A program made the position numbers and the translations under genes. A stretch of 64,000 nucleotides of DNA from Symsagittifera roscoffensis (taxonomy: Eukaryota; Xenacoelomorpha; Acoela; Convolutidae), in assembly GCF_963678635.1 (NCBI RefSeq), contig NC_087069.1:2060166-2124165 (forward strand), written 5' to 3'. Below, piece after piece: positions 20,001 through 29,129 of the stretch (the first letter of the stretch is position 1; each line of letters opens with the position of its first letter). The notes under the pieces were generated by a model, which had not been told where the DNA came from, did not search any database, and saw only the letters and a program-made list of their open reading frames with translations.

Positions 20001-20921
20001 TGTAACATTCGCCCGGAAGATACATATCGACGGATAACAAAACTAAGTCTTAAGACGACTGGCTAGCGTCTAAACAGAGCTTTGCATGTTTTTCACCGTC
20101 TCTACCAAGCCAGTACTTTTCGGTGGTCTTTCTTACATCAGGCTGACAAAAACGTTACTGTTCTCCGGCTTCGACCAGAACGCTCAAATTAACTGAATTA
20201 CATGCAAAATTAGTGAGCTCATGGCTGGGTCTCAGTATCCCCAGACCACGAGGTCACTCCTAAAAACAGGGCTACTACTTATCATATTACTATTGTTTTT
20301 GTTCAGTAGATAAAAATCATCATCTCCATCGAAGATGGATCAACCCTTTCCCCCAACTCCTAGCACCTCATCCTTGTCAAAACTAATCAAAATATCAGTT
20401 AAATTCAAGTCAGGACATGACAGGATGCTAAAAGTTTATGTGAGTTAATAAAAGTTTCCGTCCCGAGACCCTTCCGGATTCTTGAATCCGCCGAATCAAG
20501 CTCCTTACTCTTGATTTCTTGCTAATCCGGAAGGCTGGTTCTCACCCTTCACCGTTGTTGGCAACGGCCTTGCAACTATTGTAGCAGCACAATAGTTGCA
20601 ACTCGGAACGTTCTCTGCTATTCTGTAGTTCGTTGTCGTTCTTCAATCTCGATTTTCGTACTGTTCGCAATCGCAGATAAAAGTTGTTCTGTTTTTTACT
20701 CGCTTTTTTGTTAAAATGGCCGTTTCAGCATTTCTCAGAAATGTGACGTCATCATTCGAATTTTTGAAAATTTAAAATACTAGAATATTCTAGCCCTCAC
20801 CGTTTGGCTAAACGTTCCAATAACGTCGCTAATCCTTCGAAATCATCAACTCGGAAGGCTTACTGCTCAAAATTCGAATCCTGCATAAATTGCATTTTGG
20901 CCATTCTGGTCGAATGTCACA
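20001..20921 (-). repeat. Right (5') LTR of the giant element
   Basis: The 921-base, longer copy. It matches the left LTR except for the extra 287 bases at 20416-20702. Transcription on the minus strand would start within it. The right end ...GTCACA abuts AAAGCTTC of the disrupted Polinton ORF. Confidence 0.9.
20470..20601. promoter_or_regulatory. Three stem-loops in the right LTR only
   Basis: Perfect inverted repeats lie in a row. CCTTCCGGATT (20470-20480) pairs with AATCCGGAAGG (20524-20534). CCGTTG (20552-20557) pairs with CAACGG (20562-20567) across a 4-base loop. TTGCAACTATTGT (20570-20582) pairs with ACAATAGTTGCAA (20589-20601) across a 6-base loop. The first uses the leader motif in both orientations. 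All are inside the 287-base segment absent from the left LTR. A structured RNA role is inferred. Confidence 0.6.
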
Positions 20922-21312
20922 AAAGCTTCAAAATAAATTGGGACTTTTTCATATCGTCTTACAAGAAAAGTCCCAGAAGTTTTCACTAACAGTTTTGGAG
21001 TCTCAAAGTTTACCAAAATTGCAAGATTTGGATACAGAATCACAAATTTCTCAATTTGAGTGGACTTTGCATAATGGAAGACGAAAAATTTTTCTAAGTT
21101 ATCGTTCAGATATTAAAAACATAGATCTCATAGAGTATCGTAGAAAAAGAAACAATTGGAAGAACAATCAGAATTTTCAGTTGGAAAAAAAAGAGTATGA
21201 TAATTTGATTGATTTTCTCCCCTCAGTTTTGTCTTATGTAGAAACATTCAAAAAAACTTGTATCATTATTGACGAATGCACTGTAGAAAATGAACGTTCA
21301 GAAATTGAATGA
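20922..21312 (+). pseudogene. 3' piece of split Polinton ORF, PC4-like
   Basis: Continues the frame opened at 3644 and ends with TGA at 21310-21312. About 130 codons are open. The C-terminal half has a basic strand pattern (RRKIFLSYR, then IDLIEYRR), then FQLEKKEYDNLIDFL, a layout like the PC4/Sub1 ssDNA-binding domain and like the neighbouring ORF at 3017. If both are PC4-like they could be paralogues within the element. The assignment is by pattern only. Confidence 0.4.
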
Positions 21313-21341
21313 AGTTCTCAGAAATTTTGATTTGATAAAGC

Positions 21342-21611
21342 ATGACTTTTCATCAAATAAAAAAAAGAAAAAATTACTTTCTTTGTACCTGTATTGTTTT
21401 GGACCCAAACACAAATTTGAATGAAATGGACCAAAAATCTCCTTTTGGGGGTCTAATTGGATACAGAAATTCTTGTATGGATTACTTTTTTTTCAGACTT
21501 TATGCAATTTTACATGATGCAGCTGGATCTGTGAATTCTACTACTTATAAGGGACCTGGTTTTCTTATGTTTTACCTAGATTTCCAAGTTCTTGTTTTCT
21601 TGGTCACGTGA
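21342..21611 (+). other. Open frame, unknown, perhaps part of Polinton
   Basis: An 89-codon frame lies between two Polinton genes, with an aromatic-rich, partly hydrophobic product and no recognised domain. A stretch around 21380-21560 (short, Asp/Asn- then Gly/Tyr-rich) looks more coding-like than the surroundings. It may be a decayed gene fragment. Confidence 0.25.
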
Positions 21612-21718
21612 CTGGATTAATCTTCTGTTTATATGTTAAAATTTTTGCTTCATCAGTATATGCATTGTTCGATTGTTAGTTATTCTAACAAAAATTTTCA
21701 GCGAAAACAGTTACCATC

Positions 21719-22189
21719 ATGAGTCTAGTTGTTTTGGATATTGAGTGTATTGAAAACAAAATAGTTAAAGAGTTAGGAGTTTATCAAAATGGACAAACTG
21801 TGGGATATTCCTTTCTTCCTCCCAAAAAATTCAAAGCTACATCTGAGTCTGCTTAGTGTACGAAGCATCTTCATGGAATCAATTGGAACAGTGGCCATGA
21901 AAAATATACTGAGCTTGAAAAAATATTGAAAAAACTAAAAGCTCCAGAAACGGAGTTTTTTGCAAAAGGTTATGAAAAATGTAAAATTCTGTCAGGAATT
22001 TTGAAAACAAAGGTTACAAACTTGGATGACTACGCATGTCCAAAAGTTCAAAATTTAATTTTCAAAGATGAAGAATATGATTGGAGGTGTAGCAACTACC
22101 CATTTCGTCATGCAAATACTCTTCATTGTGCAGAAAGAAAAGCATTTGCATACGGAACATGGACTCGATGTTTTTTTAATAAATTGTAA
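21719..22189 (+). pseudogene. Exonuclease-like Polinton ORF with internal stop
   Basis: ATG at 21719, in-frame TAG at 21854-21856, the same frame then continuing to TAA at 22187-22189, so 156 codons overall. The start VLDIECIE and the later NLDDYACPK and HCAERKAFAYGTW blocks suggest a DEDD-type 3'-5' exonuclease/RNase H-like fold, which is known in this class of elements; this is a moderate-confidence call. A TTTTCAG string ends 17 bases before the ATG and could be a cis- or trans-splice acceptor. Translation today would stop after 45 residues. Confidence 0.5.
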
Positions 22190-22268
22190 ATTACCTTAAT
22201 AATTTTTTATTATCGTATTTTGAAATTTAAAAGTTAATCATTATCAATTTTTTCATTCCAGAGTTGAG

Positions 22269-23231
22269 ATGGGAGATGAATGTGACAAGCAATTAAATTT
22301 AGGAAATTTTGTTTTTGATGAGGAGAATCATGAACAAAAATCTTGGAAGTTTTTTGAACGTACGTGTAATAGATCTCTTTTAGTGTTTATGTGCCAATTT
22401 TTTGTCATAGTTTTAATACTAGCATGTGCAATCGTTCGAATAATGTTATCCACTACATGTGAAGAAACAACTGTTTGGGTAGCAATTTTATCAAGTACAG
22501 CTTCTCCATATTTTACCTTCTCCAAAGCTATGAATAAAATTATTTCTACCAAAGAACGAGTTTTTATTTCGCTAGTTGGATCGAGTGGATCTGGAAAATC
22601 ACATCTTATTTTTGAGTGGTTAAAAATTGGTACATATCAACCAAAGTTTGACAAAATTTTTTATTTTATCAACATTATCAACCTCTTTATGGACAAATGC
22701 AAAGAAAAAACCTTAAGTTTATCCAAGGAGTTGATTTTGAACTGATTGAAAAACCTTCCCAGTAATGGAACAAAATACCTGTTAATATTTGATGACTCTT
22801 GTGAAGAAATTTCAAATTCTAAGCAGTTTGTAAAAGTTGCTACTGCTGGAAGACACAGGGGACTGAATACAATATTTATTAAGCATAACTTGTTTCATCA
22901 AAGCAAATTGGGAAGAGATGTTGAGTTATAAAATACACATATACTCTTATTCAAGTCACCGAGAGATGTTTAACAAATCAATACATTAAGTCAACAACTA
23001 GGTCTAGGATCACAATTGAAAGAGTGGTATCAAGATGCAACATCTACTCCTTATGGTCATTTACTCATTGATTTAATTCCAAAAACAGTTGATTTGCTAA
23101 GATATTGCACAAACAGTGGTTCCATCAAAGTTTTAGCTACCAGCAGGAACAGAAACTAAAATTTTGGACTTCAAAAACAATTCATCCTCCATTGTCCAAA
23201 AAGTTTCATTCAATTCCTCAGCGAATGTCTA
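22269..23231 (+). pseudogene. A32/FtsK-HerA-type packaging ATPase, frameshifted
   Basis: ATG at 22269, just after a TTCCAG acceptor-like string. The first 100 residues hold a transmembrane segment (about 37-60) and a CEETTVWVA block often found ahead of the ATPase in this class. Walker A GSSGSGKS lies near 22580-22605. The frame then breaks near 22660 and is regained near 22746, with Walker B LLIFDD at about 22775-22792. Another frame change follows around 22925, and coding character continues to about 23231. The family role is to pump DNA into the capsid. At least three frame breaks make this copy non-functional. Confidence 0.75.
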
Positions 23232-23335
23232 GCAAACTTACTACGAGGCGAGCTAAAGGATCTTCAAAAAGTAGACGTAGTAAAATATCGACGAGAAATA
23301 TCAGAACTCACACGAAGAAGAACTTGACTGCATAA
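23215..23335 (+). pseudogene. Short basic/leucine-rich coding scrap
   Basis: Immediately after the ATPase one frame reads as a charged, Leu-rich helix (LLRGELKDLQKV), while the overlapping frame is Arg/Ser/Lys-rich. It is probably the remains of a small gene or of the ATPase C-terminus. No domain is recognised. Confidence 0.25.
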
Positions 23336-23418
23336 AAGGAGAACTATTTTGAGCTCGCCAAAAGGCTTACAATTAATATCTGTTATCCTTCCTCTTGTCA
23401 TTAAATGATTGACATGGT

Positions 23419-23802
23419 ATGGATCAGTTTGTTCTAATTCCTTACTCAATTTATCAATCACAAAGCACACTTCCAAAAAAACCAAAATTGGAACAAAAGC
23501 AAGAAAAGGAGGAGATTGAACCAAAAAATTTTGATTCAAGTTACAGTGCTGTAAATGCAAAGTTGAAAACGAGTAACAATAAGCACCTTATTGATTTAAT
23601 TTTGAATTCTCCTTGAATTAGACTAAGTCAGTCAGAAAATATCATATTAGAAAATCGAGACACAAAAAAATCAATTGTAGACTTTGTGTGTGCCGATATT
23701 TACTTTACCATTTTGGAAGCAAATCAAATTCCATCTAAACTTGTTGCCAACAAGAATGCCAAAGCGAAAGACAGAGGAGTTTGGATCCCTTTCAAAATCT
23801 GA
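23419..23802 (+). pseudogene. Unknown ORF upstream of integrase, frameshifted
   Basis: Open frame 23419-23616 (Lys/Glu/Pro-rich, then NNKHLIDLIL), followed after one shift by a second open stretch to TGA at 23800-23802 (QSENIILENRDTKKSIVDFV). The product is hydrophilic and unrecognised. Its end overlaps the integrase ATG by about 47 bases in a different frame, which fits the compact gene packing of the element. Confidence 0.4.
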
Positions 23803-24675
23803 AAAGGTAAGTCTGAACAGATTGTATTCTGGGGGTACAGCTGCGTACGGTTCTGTGCGAAACTTGAGTAAAGCAAGCGGATTGTCAAAAAAGAAAGTAG
23901 AACATTTTTTTCAAACCAAGACATCGTATACAAAATTTGGTCCCCCAATCAGACGTTTTCGAAGGCTTCAATTATTTTCAAAATTTATAAATGAAATTTG
24001 GTGTATGGATTTGGCATTTGTGAACAAACTAGCGAGTCAAAACAAGGGAGTCAAATATTTATTGGTTGCTGTTGATGTTTTTTCGCGATTTGTCAGAGTT
24101 CAAACAATGAAAACTAAATATGCCTTCAAATTTTTTCTCGAAAAAACACTCCTGAAAAGCTTTGGGTTGATAAAAGAACGGAATATGGAGGAACTTTCAA
24201 AAAATGTTGCAAGGAAAAAAGCATTGAAGTTTACTCGACCATGAGTGAAACAAAAGCTGCATTTGCAGAGAGAGCCATTCAATCATTAAAACACATTATT
24301 TACCGCTACATAGAAGATCATGGTGAAAAATTCATTAACAAGTTGCCGCAATTTGTGTCTACAATGAACTGTCGCATCAATAGATCTATTGGGAAATCAC
24401 CTAGAGATGTCAAGAATACTGATTTCCTCTCAATTTTGTACAATAAACCTCTAACAAGGTATAAGAAACTAAAATTCAAAGTTGGAGACAGAGTGAGAAT
24501 TTCAAAGAATGATATTCCGTTCCGAAAAGGATATAAACCACAATTTACAGATAAAATTTTTGAAATTTCGGCAGTCTCTACAAAACAGCCTCCCTCATAC
24601 ATCATCAAAGATCTCGACAAAAAGGAAACTCTAGGAAAATTTTATGAAGAAGAGCTTAGAAAATGTTCTGATTAA
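23756..24675 (+). pseudogene. Retroviral-type (rve, DDE) Polinton integrase, one frameshift
   Basis: ATG at 23756. An N-terminal basic helix-turn region (KKKVEHFF) is followed by the catalytic core with the first Asp in WCMDLAFV (about 24000-24023). A shift near 24130 leads to the second Asp in LWVDKRTEYGG and the Glu in AFAERAIQSLKH (about 24262-24297). The C-terminal KVGDRVRI stretch resembles the chromo/SH3-like tail domain. The stop is TAA at 24673-24675. This enzyme joins element ends to host DNA. Apart from the single frameshift the DDE residues are still present. Length (about 306 codons) is within the usual range. Confidence 0.8.
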
Positions 24676-24718
24676 AGGTAAATCATTTTTGAAACTAAAT
24701 TTTTACCGATTAGTTGTC

Positions 24719-25546
24719 ATGGATTCTTTCACTATTGAGTGGGTTTCCAACGCTTCTTTTAATTGTTATCCGAATAATAGTCTTAGTTCTTTTACAAATT
24801 TTCTACCTGAACAAATACATTTGAAAGGAGAATGGGAGGTTGCTATTTCAGAAATATCATTCCCTTCTTTGTACCAAAATGTTACAGAGGGAAAGTTTAC
24901 ATTCGTAGATGGTAGAGAAAAATCTGAGGAGAAAAAAAAAGATTGTACCGATGAACCTTGAACCAGGATTGTATCCAAGTATTGTTGATATAGTTGTAGC
25001 CATGAACAACAAAATTCGAGAACGTCTAGGAGCTCAAGTTTTTGAATATAACGGAATCTATGTATCAGTAGATAAAATTACACAAAAATTTGCTGTTCAT
25101 TTACCTGAGAGTCAATCAGTATTTATAATTCAGAGTGCTGATTTGAGCCACATTTTTGGTTGTGATTTAGAACAAAATCAAACAGGGGTTATAATGAAAG
25201 GAAAAGTCCACATTATCTTCAGTATTCTTACCACATTATAAGAATACATTCCCTAATGATATACAGTGATATTATAGAATATAACATAGTTGGTGATACA
25301 AAAACTCCCTTATTGCGTTGTATTCCATTTATCTCCAAAGTGAAGAGTGGAGATATAATTTCTACAGGACAGTACATGAATTATCAATCCTTAACAAATT
25401 TACAGTTTAAAAATATGTTGAAAAATTCTTTCCATAGTATCAAGATAGAACTAAGAGATAGTACAGGCGAAAAAATTCCTTTTGTGTCAGTAGGAATCAC
25501 TCGAGTTGTTCTCTTGTTTCGCAAGATTTCGAATAATCATTTTTGA
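24719..25546 (+). pseudogene. Minor capsid (penton-like, single jelly-roll) protein, frameshifted
   Basis: ATG at 24719. The frame changes near 24930 and again near 25200-25256, ending with TGA at 25544-25546. The opening is typical of Polinton penton proteins: a short N-terminus, then SNASFNCYPNNS, LPEQIHLKGEWEVAISEISFP, and later strands such as SIKIELRDSTGEKIPF near the end. The family forms the capsid vertices. It sits directly upstream of the pX-like and major capsid genes, the usual order. Broken by two frameshifts. Confidence 0.7.
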
Positions 25547-25563
25547 TTTAAACTTCATACGAA

Positions 25564-25923
25564 ATGGTTGCTCAAAATTCAGCTGATTTCCCTATTTTTC
25601 GAGGACATGCAAGACAGCAAGGAAGAGGTTTTGGAGCTCTTGCACAAACTCTTGGGAGAACTGCGATCCCCTTTATTAAAAAAAATATAGTCCCAGCTGC
25701 GAAAAGATATGGGGCAGATTTGTTTGAAATCGCTGCTCCAGAGATTGGGGAAGTTGTTAAGAAACTCAAAACATTTGCAAAAAATGTGGGAACAAAACAG
25801 TTCGGAAACAATTGGGAGGTGGAAAAAAGAAATCTAAGCGTAGAACAGCTAGAACCAGATCCATTTCTCGAAAAAGTAGATCGAAAAACAGTCGCTCTCG
25901 CAAAGACATTTTTGACAAAATAA
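25564..25923 (+). CDS. pX/pVI-like minor virion protein
   Basis: Intact 119-codon ORF, ATG 25564, stop TAA 25921-25923. The N-terminus has FRGHARQQGRGFG, then an amphipathic helix rich in Ala/Lys (IPFIKKNIVPAAKRYG), as in the adenovirus pX/pVI-like small proteins of Polintons and adintoviruses. The family role is DNA condensation or membrane lysis during entry; which applies here is not clear. Only one base separates its stop from the major capsid ATG. It is one of the few unbroken genes in the remnant. Confidence 0.6.
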   Translation: MVAQNSADFPIFRGHARQQGRGFGALAQTLGRTAIPFIKKNIVPAAKRYGADLFEIAAPEIGEVVKKLKTFAKNVGTKQFGNNWEVEKRNLSVEQLEPDPFLEKVDRKTVALAKTFLTK

Positions 25924-25924
25924 A

Positions 25925-27252
25925 ATGAGTGTATACCAAAGCCATTTTTGGTACGGGGCTTTTACAAATTCTTCATTGGAGATTTTTAATAAAGTCCCAG
26001 TTTTGGAAACAATTATGTCATCTTACACACAAGAAGTATTCCCCAGTACTTCTCTGGATGCAAGCAGTATTGAGTTTGAATTTGAAGCGGATCTTAACCT
26101 CTACTTGGATATGCGTGATACCCATCTTAGCTTAAAGCTTCAACTATTTAAATAAAGATTGTTTGATGCTTTCAAAAAAGAAAAAGCAGAACATAAAGAA
26201 AAATCGGAGGAAGATTCAGATGAGGAACCACAAACTTACTTAACTTATGTAAATAATCTACTACATTCTCTGTTCTCTAACTGTGAAGTTTATTTTAACA
26301 AAACAATGGTTTACAATGCCAATGGGTTATATCCTCATAAGGCACAGATATCGAACGAATTCAACTCGTCAGCAGTGAGTAATAAAGGATTTCTTGCTTG
26401 TCATGGATACAGTTTTGAAGAAAATCCTGCTGCATTTGTGCTTTTGATATGTATCCATTCACTGATAGAGCAAATTCCTTGGGAACAGGGATAACTTTTT
26501 CACTCTATGGGAGGCTCGCCATTGATTTGTTTACTTGCGAAAAACTGTTGCTACCAAATACCAAAGTTCGAATTAAACTTATTCGAGCTGGACCTAATTT
26601 TTACATGTTATCTGATAATCCAAATGTCAGTCTGAAAATTGTTGATTGTTCGTTGTTTACTAGAAGAATTTTAGTTGCTGAACCTAATCATCAATACTTG
26701 CAATGGAATCTGGAAAAAGAACCTGCTCAATACAATTACATGGAAACTATAGCAAGAACCTTTATCATGCCATCTCGTCAAAAGCAATTCATACAAGAAA
26801 ATATATTCAATAACGCTCCAATAAGAAGAGTAGCTGTTGCAATGAAAACAAATTCAGCTGTTGCAGGTTCTTTTCATGAAAACCCTTTCAGCTATCAGCA
26901 ATTTCATTTAAGAGAACTTAGAATTATTTGGGGTGGAAGAGCAATTGTTTCATTAGATACAACTTCTCCTTGTCGACCTTATGTTACAACAATGAAAGCA
27001 ATGCAGTTTAACGAAGATTTCTCAGCTCTTCCTATGGAAGATTTTCAAAATCACTATATTAGAGTTTTTGACTTGACTTCACTTCAGGATGCTGCTGAAC
27101 AGTTGCATTATCCAGAACTTAGTGGAGAAAGCTTGAGATTAGAATTGTTTTTTCAGTTTCCCTTGGAGCAAGTAACGGAAGTGATAGTCTTGGGAGAAAG
27201 ACTATCAAATGTTCAAAATGACAAATTCGGAACAGTCGCTAAAAATGTTTAG
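25925..27252 (+). pseudogene. Double-jelly-roll major capsid protein, broken
   Basis: ATG at 25925. An in-frame TAA at 26153-26155 interrupts an otherwise continuous frame, and a shift near 26445 leads into the long final frame ending with TAG at 27250-27252 (about 440 codons in all). Signatures of the Polinton hexon-like capsid protein include SLEIFNKVPVLET near the start, an acidic Lys/Glu-rich insert, FTDRANSLGTGITFSLYGR, and ENIFNNAPIRRVAVAMKTN near 26800-26855. The protein would build the capsid faces. The stop and the shift make this copy non-functional. Its last codons overlap the ATG of the next gene. Confidence 0.8.
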
Positions 27253-27603
27253 TTTTTTTGCGTTTTCAGATTCCTATAAAAATATTGTAGCTTTTTTGGG
27301 ACTTTTCATTGTAATTGTCTCTGTACTATATTTTTTGTTTTTCTTCAGACCTAAATCTCCAGAAAAAGCAACTAATGAATGCTGTTTAATTGAAAACCCA
27401 AGACATTTCTTCAACCTAAACTGTAAATCAGTGTTCAACAAATTTTCTCCAGTTCACAAGTTTTGTGTATGGGACTTTGTTGATTCAGTACCTAAATGCG
27501 AGTAAGTCAATAATTTTAGGATTTTCCATCCTAAATTGCAATATCATACTTTCTATTTCTTTGTTTAAGATGTAAATCAGATAACATTTGCGAAAATGGA
27601 TAA
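27245..27603 (+). CDS. Small membrane protein of Polinton, possible 68-bp intron
   Basis: The ATG at 27245 overlaps the capsid stop (ATGTTTAG). One strong transmembrane segment (residues about 15-36, VAFLGLFIVIVSVLYFLFFF) is followed by a Cys-containing tail. Unspliced, it stops at 27503-27505. A GTAAGT donor at 27502 and a TTGTTTAAG acceptor ending at 27569 would remove 68 bases and extend the product by a Cys-rich tail to a stop at 27601-27603, again overlapping the next gene's ATG (27596). The splicing is inferred. Function unknown; a small membrane protein at this spot is common in Polintons. Confidence 0.5.
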
Positions 27604-27994
27604 TTTTTTACTTCTGCAAATTATTGAAAAAATTCCTGAACTCAGGTTCAAGTACATGGGATCTTACCCCTCTGATAAAGTACCTTAACTAACAAAATAC
27701 TCTTTTGCAATTGTTAACTCAGCTCCAAGCAATGATAGAGGGGAGCACTGGATCATGATGGCTCGATTGGATAAAAGTTACTATTTTGCTGATTCTTTGG
27801 GTCGGAAAAGAACAATTTATTCCTTTCTAACAAAAAAGTATCGGCGAATGGATCCTCGAAAGCTACAAAAAACTGATAATTTGTGTGGATTTTACGCAAT
27901 TTATTCAGAATTTCTTCTTTTTAAATTCTACCAGACAAACTTGAATAATATTCATGATGTGCATGTTTTGAATTTTATAAGTAATTTTATGTAA
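27596..27994 (+). pseudogene. Adenain-like cysteine protease with internal stop
   Basis: ATG at 27596, in-frame TAA at 27686-27688, the same frame then continuing to TAA at 27992-27994 (132 codons). Adenovirus-protease-type hallmarks are present: His in GEHWIMM, Gln in DPRKLQKTD, Cys in NLCGFYAIY. The family cleaves virion proteins during maturation. A single stop codon interrupts the N-terminal part ahead of the His, so this copy would not yield a full enzyme. Confidence 0.75.
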
Positions 27995-28574
27995 ATTTGT
28001 AGTTTTTTCATTTGTAAGTGTAAATTATGGCAGTAAGTTTATTATACGATGCAGTGATTTATATATTTTCATTGTACTTTAATTTTTTTCTCTCAAAAAA
28101 TTCAATTTTTTTCGATGTTTTTGTAGGTTCGAAATTGATTCAGATAGGTAGAAAGTAAAAGTATCTAATAAATTTTTATTAGATCAAATTATACAAATCT
28201 TGAATTTTTTGAAAAAAATTTAAATTTTTTTGATAAAAGTTCCAAGTTTGTGCATATAAACTCTTACCATTGACTTAACATGAACCAAAAAAAATTAAGT
28301 ACAAAACCTTAATTCTACACGTAATTAACAATTAATTGTTCCCAATTAGATAACGCGCGCCAAAAATTTTAAGAAAAAATAAACAAAAACCAAAAAACTT
28401 TTGTTTTTCTTACCATTATCTTACCATCACACAAACCATAAAACCTTACCATCGGTATTCCCTATCTTAATACATTGTAGACTCTATACCCAATCTTAAT
28501 ACATAGCTTGCAGACCGGATGCTTTATTCCCTATCTTAATACATGTGGGTCTGCAGGGACCCCCCCGCCCTGAT
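27995..28574. other. AT-rich tail beyond the Polinton genes, with short repeats
   Basis: No gene. Three imperfect copies of ATTCCCTATCTTAATACAT occur near 28457, 28488 (variant) and 28527. The first, inverted, matches a string at 1805-1823 over about 18 bases. The last stretch (28545-28574) contains a C-run and marks the junction with the truncated gypsy element. Confidence 0.5.
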
Positions 28575-28579
28575 CAGCC

Positions 28580-29101
28580 TCAACATCTACTACTCACTTC
28601 TCTGAGTTTCTTTATTATCAAATTTTTGGTGTCGGTAAGTCCTACCCCCACTCCCCGGACAAAAATATTTATCGACGTCCCCGTCGATGATGCTGGTTCT
28701 AAATTATATGGCGGTATCTCGAGCGGCCTGTCGGTTGCTGTCCAACCGAAGAGGGGATCTTTCGTTTTCACGTGTTTTTCTGCTGACACGTCGACCTGCT
28801 GGATGCTTTGCTCTTCATTTCCTTTGCTCTTGACATCGCGCATCCACTCTAGTATTCTCAAGTTTGTGTTTTCCCTCCTTTCTATCTCTCTCTGCTCCAG
28901 ATCTGTTTCTTGTTCTGGTGTGGAGTAGTCTTCCTGCGGGTAGTGTTCGCGGTCGTTGATGATTTGCCATTCATCGTCGGCCACCAATCCGCACACACTC
29001 AGTAACTCTTCGCTTAATTCGTCAGGCTGTATCATTTCAATCAAGAAGTCATCCCCGTACCTATTGTACCTCATGCCTGTCCGCTTGCGATCGATTGCCA
29101 C
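28580..29101 (-). pseudogene. Gypsy C-terminal extension, second copy, truncated
   Basis: 173 open codons starting KRTGMRYNRYGDDFL, then an acidic stretch, NLRILEWMRDVK, and INIFVRGVGVGLTDTKNLI, breaking off at the element edge. The last 95 residues align with residues 568-662 of giant-element ORF1, and at DNA level the match to 15040-15125 is obvious, including a shared CCTACCCCCACTCCCCGG. In ORF1 this segment leads into a macro domain; here the sequence stops before that point. Confidence 0.65.
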
Positions 29102-29129
29102 TCTTGGTTCCTGTTGTTATCGGCAAGTC

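Larger units (their letters stand above)
3685..20921 (-). mobile_element. Giant LTR retroelement lacking pol, with two long ORFs
   Basis: The element is 17.2 kb and runs on the minus strand. It is bounded by long direct repeats (3685-4324 and 20001-20921) with TGTAAC...GTCACA ends. From 5' to 3' on the minus strand it has the right LTR, a primer-binding site (19988-19974), a roughly 3 kb leader full of a short GC-rich motif, ORF1 (847 aa), a 396-base gap, ORF2 (2981 aa), an 0.8 kb tail with a GGGGAG purine tract next to the left LTR, and the left LTR. I find no protease DTG/DSG, RT YxDD, RNase H or integrase DDE signature in either ORF, so it should depend on enzymes supplied in trans. The ORFs are visibly more GC-rich than the flanks. 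It sits inside a Polinton ORF. Only a 3-base AAA is shared at the junctions, so the target-site duplication is weak. Confidence 0.85.
20922..27994 (+). mobile_element. Polinton/Maverick (adintovirus-like) remnant
   Basis: Co-directional genes encode hallmark Polinton proteins in a compact row: exonuclease-like ORF, packaging ATPase, rve integrase, minor capsid, pX/pVI-like, double-jelly-roll major capsid, membrane protein and adenain-like protease. The left part (at least 3644-3684, probably from 3017 or earlier) is separated by the giant retroelement. Most genes carry stops or frameshifts, so the element is dead. No family-B DNA polymerase was found on either side. Terminal inverted repeats are not clear; a short candidate pair is given in findings. 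This is an old endogenous copy. Confidence 0.85.
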
